From: Lingula anatina
Taxonomy: Eukaryota > Brachiopoda > Lingulata > Lingulida > Lingulidae
Length of the DNA stretch: 62,000 nt
Assembly (NCBI RefSeq): GCF_001039355.2
Contig: NW_019774513.1
Coordinates: 650,329 to 712,328 of the forward strand
Reading direction: 5' to 3'
Part shown: piece by piece, positions 57,801 through 62,000 of the stretch
How positions within the stretch are numbered: the first letter of the stretch is position 1
Layout of the letters: each line of letters begins with the position of its first letter
The notes under the pieces: model-generated
What the model was told of the DNA's origin: nothing
The model's database searches: none
Seen by the model: the letters and a program-made list of their open reading frames with translations, nothing else
Made by a program: the position numbers and the translations under genes

Positions 57801-60800
57801 AGCAGTCCAACACCTGAAAAACATGCACTTATCAATTCCCATTTTAGACCTCAAAACAACATCTGACCCAAAAGGAATGCATAGTTACCTAGTAAATACT
57901 GGTAGAAACCACTTCTTCCTATCATCACCAAATATTTCCTGAAAGTTGGCTCTTTTCCCAAGACTGAAGCCATTTTTGTCTGGGCCAGTCCTAAATATGG
58001 GCGCCCGGAATGATTCTGGAAAGAATAAGTCCCCATTCAAATAATGTTCTAAATCTTCCTTCTGTTCTCTACACAAAAGTATATTATATTATATTATATT
58101 ATATTATATTATATTATATTATATTATATTATATTATATTATATTATATTATATTATATTATATTATATTATATTATATTATATTATATTATATTATATT
58201 ATATTATATTATATTATATTATATTATAAATAACTGGAAATATCATACACTTTTCAAATAATTTACAAATCTCTTCAGTGATTTGGTAATGTAAGTTAAG
58301 TACCTAAATGGTGAAATTTTGTACCAAATGCAATCATCATGCACTTTAAGGTATACTACCCACATTTTAAATGTCCCAAAGTCATATTTTCTATGTCTAC
58401 ACATCCAGCAAAGCTACCTATCTTCATCAAGTCATATCTTAACAATGATTAAAAAAACCCTCAAATAGAAAGAAAAGTGCCAAATTTTCTATGTGAAAAT
58501 GTTCACTTACCTAATGTTGACCTGTTGTGTAAGGTTAGGAAAACATGGTAGCCAAACAGTGAGATGAGACTTATAGAGAACATCACGGAGGCAAAGAACA
58601 GGAACAGGATGTGAAACCTGCCCAAGTCGTTGTGGAAACCACCCTGCTGAGAACACAATAGAAACAAGTATTTATTACAAAGATTGTTCTAATATCTGAA
58701 AACAGAAAAACTGAGATTTGCCATTTGTTATGTTTTTAAAAGATTTACAAGTATAGAAGGTCCAATTATAGAGAAGAAATGGAGCAAAATACCTGCTTTA
58801 AGTTTTGATACCCGCAATGTTATTATGAGCTTGAACCTGTCTTTACAAAGCATTTATTATGATGTTTGCAGAGTGACAACAACCTTTCTTACAACTTTTG
58901 CACTGGTTCAAAGCAAATAAAACTTTTAAATTATGCATCAAACAATTACAGTAGGACCATATTTGCAAACACTATTCAAATATTCATTCACTTTCCAATG
59001 TAAATTTACAAGAAGGAACTAAATAAGACCCAAATCATTCAACTTATTTGCTTAAATTGTGTACTGTTTTACAGAATAATATGTCAATTATCTCAGCTCC
59101 AATCCATTCCATGCTATGAAAAAAATATACATCAAAAGCTGTTCTGAAACCAGATCAATACATGTAATATTACTACATGCATCAATCAGCCATTCAAGAA
59201 TTGACAGCTAAATAAGATATACATGGACCCACTGTCACTCAATTGAATTACTCTTCTCATACGCCTCAATAAATGACACAATAATGGACACTATATAAAG
59301 TTTTTCTATTCAAGATGTATCTTGGGACCTACTTGCATCATATTTTCGTCTATTCACCCTGTATATGCCAACTGCTCACAAAATCAATGACACTGAATAA
59401 TAAAATTCCCCTTTCCCTTTTTTTTTCAAGCCAAAGAGTATTGTAAGCTATCCTTGGATACAAACTAAAAATCTGTATCATTTCAGCATTAATTGCCACA
59501 TAAGGCATGGCCCAGTTTAATACTTACCGTCCAAAATCTTATGAAATATTTGAGCACTGTTAATGTCACGTATAAACAATACAGAAGTGCATATCCCAAG
59601 AAGATGACAAAAAACTTGTAGTTGGTGAAAGACACGCAATTGTTGACCCTGAAAAATTAAAATTGAAGATTCAGTGGAATTAACTGTGAAAGGTCAAGTA
59701 ATTTCTTGCCATACACAGAAAAAGAAATTATGGATATTTCGTCGTCTGATCAATATTATTGGCTCCAAAAAGGAAAAACTTGTCAAATGAGTTCTTGTCA
59801 TACAAAATGTATTGACTTTGAATTAATGGCATGTTTTAAAATAGTAAATCAGACGTTTATATTATTGTGATCAATATTTTTCATTAAGCAAAACAAAACA
59901 TGGTGTTGTTTGCAATGGTGATATAAAGTTTAAAATTATAATATATAAATAAAGGTAAAATACTACCATATTTCACAAATGTTACAGCTATTTACACTTA
60001 CCAAGGGCAGTGGTGATCCATTTTAAGTATGCAACTGAAAAAGAAAGAATTATTTAGTCAAGAAAATGTGCAGTATCATTATCATCTTCAAAAATGCCTA
60101 TTTATACACTTTTCACTGTTCTTTCATCAGAATTCTTGCTTCCTTTCCTTTCTTTAACATTTCTTTCTTTTATTATTATCATTTTAATTTTTTTTTTGGA
60201 GGTGGGGTTAACAAATGAAATTGATGTAAGGCAGTATACGCTCTCTATGACGATGTGTATATCACAATTACTGCGTTTTAATGCAAGCAGACAAAGTGAC
60301 ATGAGATACTGATGTCAAATTAGTCTACTATGGCCATCTCTGGTAGTAATAAGCATGCCTGATGCCTCATTTTCCCCAATACTATGCTCTTGTTTTTTAT
60401 AACAAATGACATTCTTCATCTCAACAACTTCACTCTCATTAGTTTACGGCAAAAACATAGCTTCAGCTGAGAATAACAAGACATAATTATCTCAATGATC
60501 TCTACTTACGTCCCACACATAGAGCAATGGTGGGCTCTGTCTGGCTTAATACATTTGCACTTCTCACAGTATCTGTATGCTGAAAAATATGAAAATGATT
60601 ACAAGTAAATTAAATTGAATGCCATTTCACATGTGCTTAATTTTTTCATTAACTACTGATGACTACATTTTTAACACAGTTCAGCATATGTCTACAACTA
60701 GAGACAGTAACTCAGAATTCTGCCATTATCTGAGTTTTTTTTTTTTTTTTTTTTTTTGCAACAATTTGAGTAATAAGTCAATCCTGTGGTGAAGTATAAG

Positions 60801-61003
60801 GTAATAATAAGGTAATTATATTCGGTATAAATGGAAGTAAAAAAGTCCACAGTTGTAGATAGTGAGTTCAGCTTACCTCCTGTAGCTGTTCTGCATTGCA
60901 CTGGTAAATTTCGATCTCGGACCAATTTTGCCAATATTTGTCGCTGTTGCTCTTCATTCTCTGAAGATTCAAATCTTGCAACATCTTGTTCTGAGAGATA
61001 AAA
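54889..61003 (-). CDS. DHHC palmitoyltransferase, ZDHHC2/15/20-like, copy B (5' end beyond window)
   Basis: Exons in coding order, exactly matching copy A in length and phase: 60877-61003, 60510-60579, 60002-60034, 59528-59648, 58511-58646, 57889-58015, 55179-55279, 54889-54938 (TAA); alternative last exon 57374-57590. The exon equivalent to 52412-52506 would lie about 600 bp beyond 62000. Most exon differences from copy A are silent (for example the Ala codon in DRAHHC and the Gly codon ending exon 60877-61003). Those that change the protein are mild (FRTGPDK for FRSGPDK; SPVGTSK for SPVGASK). All catalytic and Cys-rich-domain residues are kept, so both copies look functional, as expected for two alleles or a very recent duplication. 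Confidence 0.88.
55912..55970. repeat. 29-bp minisatellite, contracted allele (copy B)
   Basis: About two degenerate units of the minisatellite that has about seven in copy A. Confidence 0.8.
57374..57590 (-). CDS. Alternative last exon of the palmitoyltransferase (copy B)
   Basis: Same acceptor and same first 40 or so codons as the copy A exon ([15 protein letters not shown]...EVKSV). A longer T run then shifts the frame, so it ends later with a different tail ([20 protein letters not shown]). The differing tails argue that the residues after the T run are not under selection. Confidence 0.55.
58081..58227. repeat. (ATATT)29 expanded pentanucleotide microsatellite
   Basis: 147 bases of uninterrupted ATATT units in an intron of copy B, about 65 bases upstream (in transcription order) of the exon at 57889-58015. 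The open frame across it (YYIIL repeats) is an artefact. Confidence 0.98.
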
Positions 61004-62000
61004 CTGAAACAAAAATGGTAAAATCTGACTGGCAGCCCCTTCATCATTGTGATTTAATGCTAATTTTATCATAAATCAAAACAACAAGGAGATTTCTGGA
61101 GAAAACCATATAATTTCAATGCATGACTGACTCAATTTAGTGGCTTGAATGCTTTATTGAAATTGTCAGAGATATCTGCAAACATTCTTCAGTCAAAGTC
61201 TAATCATTTTTAATCTGCTTCTAACTTTACAATTTGCAGCATATAACAAAACACAGGAATCAAACAGTACAGACTGCTTTAGGGGTACATTTTGCTATAA
61301 TAATTATAATACTAGGATAATCCTGATCTACCTATGAGCAAATACACTCCATTAAATTCCTCTATTGGGACAATGATATGCTTCTCATCCCAATAAATGT
61401 CTCACTAATGACTTTCTCAGGTCAGATGAGATCAATAGAAACCAGAATTACCTCTGAATGTAAATGGAAACCAGGGACTAGAAAAAGTTTCCATGGTAAA
61501 ACCCTACACGGAAAATACTAGTATATGATGAGCATCTCTTTGTATCATTATGAATGTGAATGGTGTATCTAACTCGACCCTTTGTCCTCAAGTTTTTCTT
61601 TCAATGTTCACTTGGCCTTAAAATTTAGGTCAAGGTCAAGTATTTGCTTCTGATGCCCTTTCAGAAAATTCCACAAGTGGTGAAATGTCTTTTAAAGGTC
61701 AAATGACATTCTTAAACAATTGCATTTATCTATACAGTGCAAGACCCACATCCTCAGTTTCAGAGTAATGACAGAGACTTTCCCAACCAGCACTCCATAA
61801 TACCTCAGTTAAAATATTGTTGTAATATGGTTAAGATTCACCAGAGAAATTTTACTGTTTAATGATTCCACTTGGTTTAAGGAGGGTAATAGGGGTGACC
61901 TCCATCCATAATTCAGAATATATGGTTTTGATTATATGGGGGCATCAGAGTAAATTTATTAAATTTTGTATATTACCTGAAAGTGATGTCATTTAATCAT

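Larger units (their letters stand above)
52659..62000. repeat. Duplicated block, unit 3 (continues past the window)
   Basis: Co-linear with 41973 to about 51835. In its first part it is often closer to unit 1 than to unit 2 (for example the four AAT units near 53048 match 40504), but it shares with unit 2 a stretch (about 54045-54085) that unit 1 lacks. Confidence 0.9.

Noticed and set aside
58010-58261. Open frame with YYIIL repeats
   Set aside because: Pure ATATT microsatellite translation.
1-62000. CRISPR arrays, bacterial operons, rRNA
   Set aside because: Nothing of the kind is present. All credible genes have spliceosomal introns and animal homologues.

Overview
This is a stretch of nuclear DNA from an animal, most likely a marine invertebrate. 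A mollusc or another lophotrochozoan is my guess from the AT-rich introns, many CA/GT and homopolymer microsatellites, small dispersed inverted-repeat elements and high apparent heterozygosity; the phylum is not proven. Coding sequence is split into phase-consistent exons with GT-AG introns. Single N characters at 3465, 26614, 41972 and 52658 mark assembly joins.

Layout. 1-6700: mostly non-coding and repeat-rich. It holds a 1.08-kb foldback/TIR element (1930-3010) flanked by an 8-bp target duplication, and a CpG-rich island (about 4160-5250) with a textbook TATA-initiator promoter in front of a 44-codon reading frame. 6706-18380 (+): an 11-exon gene for a 600-residue secreted protein (signal peptide, PAN/apple-like domain, Cys-rich spacer, three tandem CTHRC1-type C-terminal domains). 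18971-20503: two possible orphan exons and a small membrane-protein reading frame on the minus strand. 21553-28917 (-): complete 14-exon ETFDH, the mitochondrial electron-transfer-flavoprotein:ubiquinone oxidoreductase (605 aa). 29153-38469 (+): a 9-exon gene for an 1838-residue protein whose N-terminus resembles the CENP-A-binding segment of the HJURP/Scm3 centromere chaperones; the rest is acidic, repetitive and S/T-P rich. ETFDH and this gene are head to head, 235 bp apart between start codons. 39460-62000: a DHHC palmitoyltransferase of the ZDHHC2/15/20 group on the minus strand, present twice (44168-52506 and 54889-61003), plus a third partial copy of its 3' flank (40116-41971). The copy edges coincide with single-N joins, so I read this mainly as uncollapsed alleles or overlapping contig ends rather than proven tandem gene duplication.

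The genes do not form a pathway: a mitochondrial flavoprotein, a putative centromere chaperone, a secreted matrix/signalling-type protein and a membrane acyltransferase lie side by side. The most interesting content is the triple-CTHRC1 architecture with its repeating three-exon cassette, the candidate invertebrate HJURP/Scm3 protein, and two alternative, related 3' exons in the palmitoyltransferase that enter the same reading phase and start with the same GDG-x-(S/T)-(F/Y)-PTR motif.
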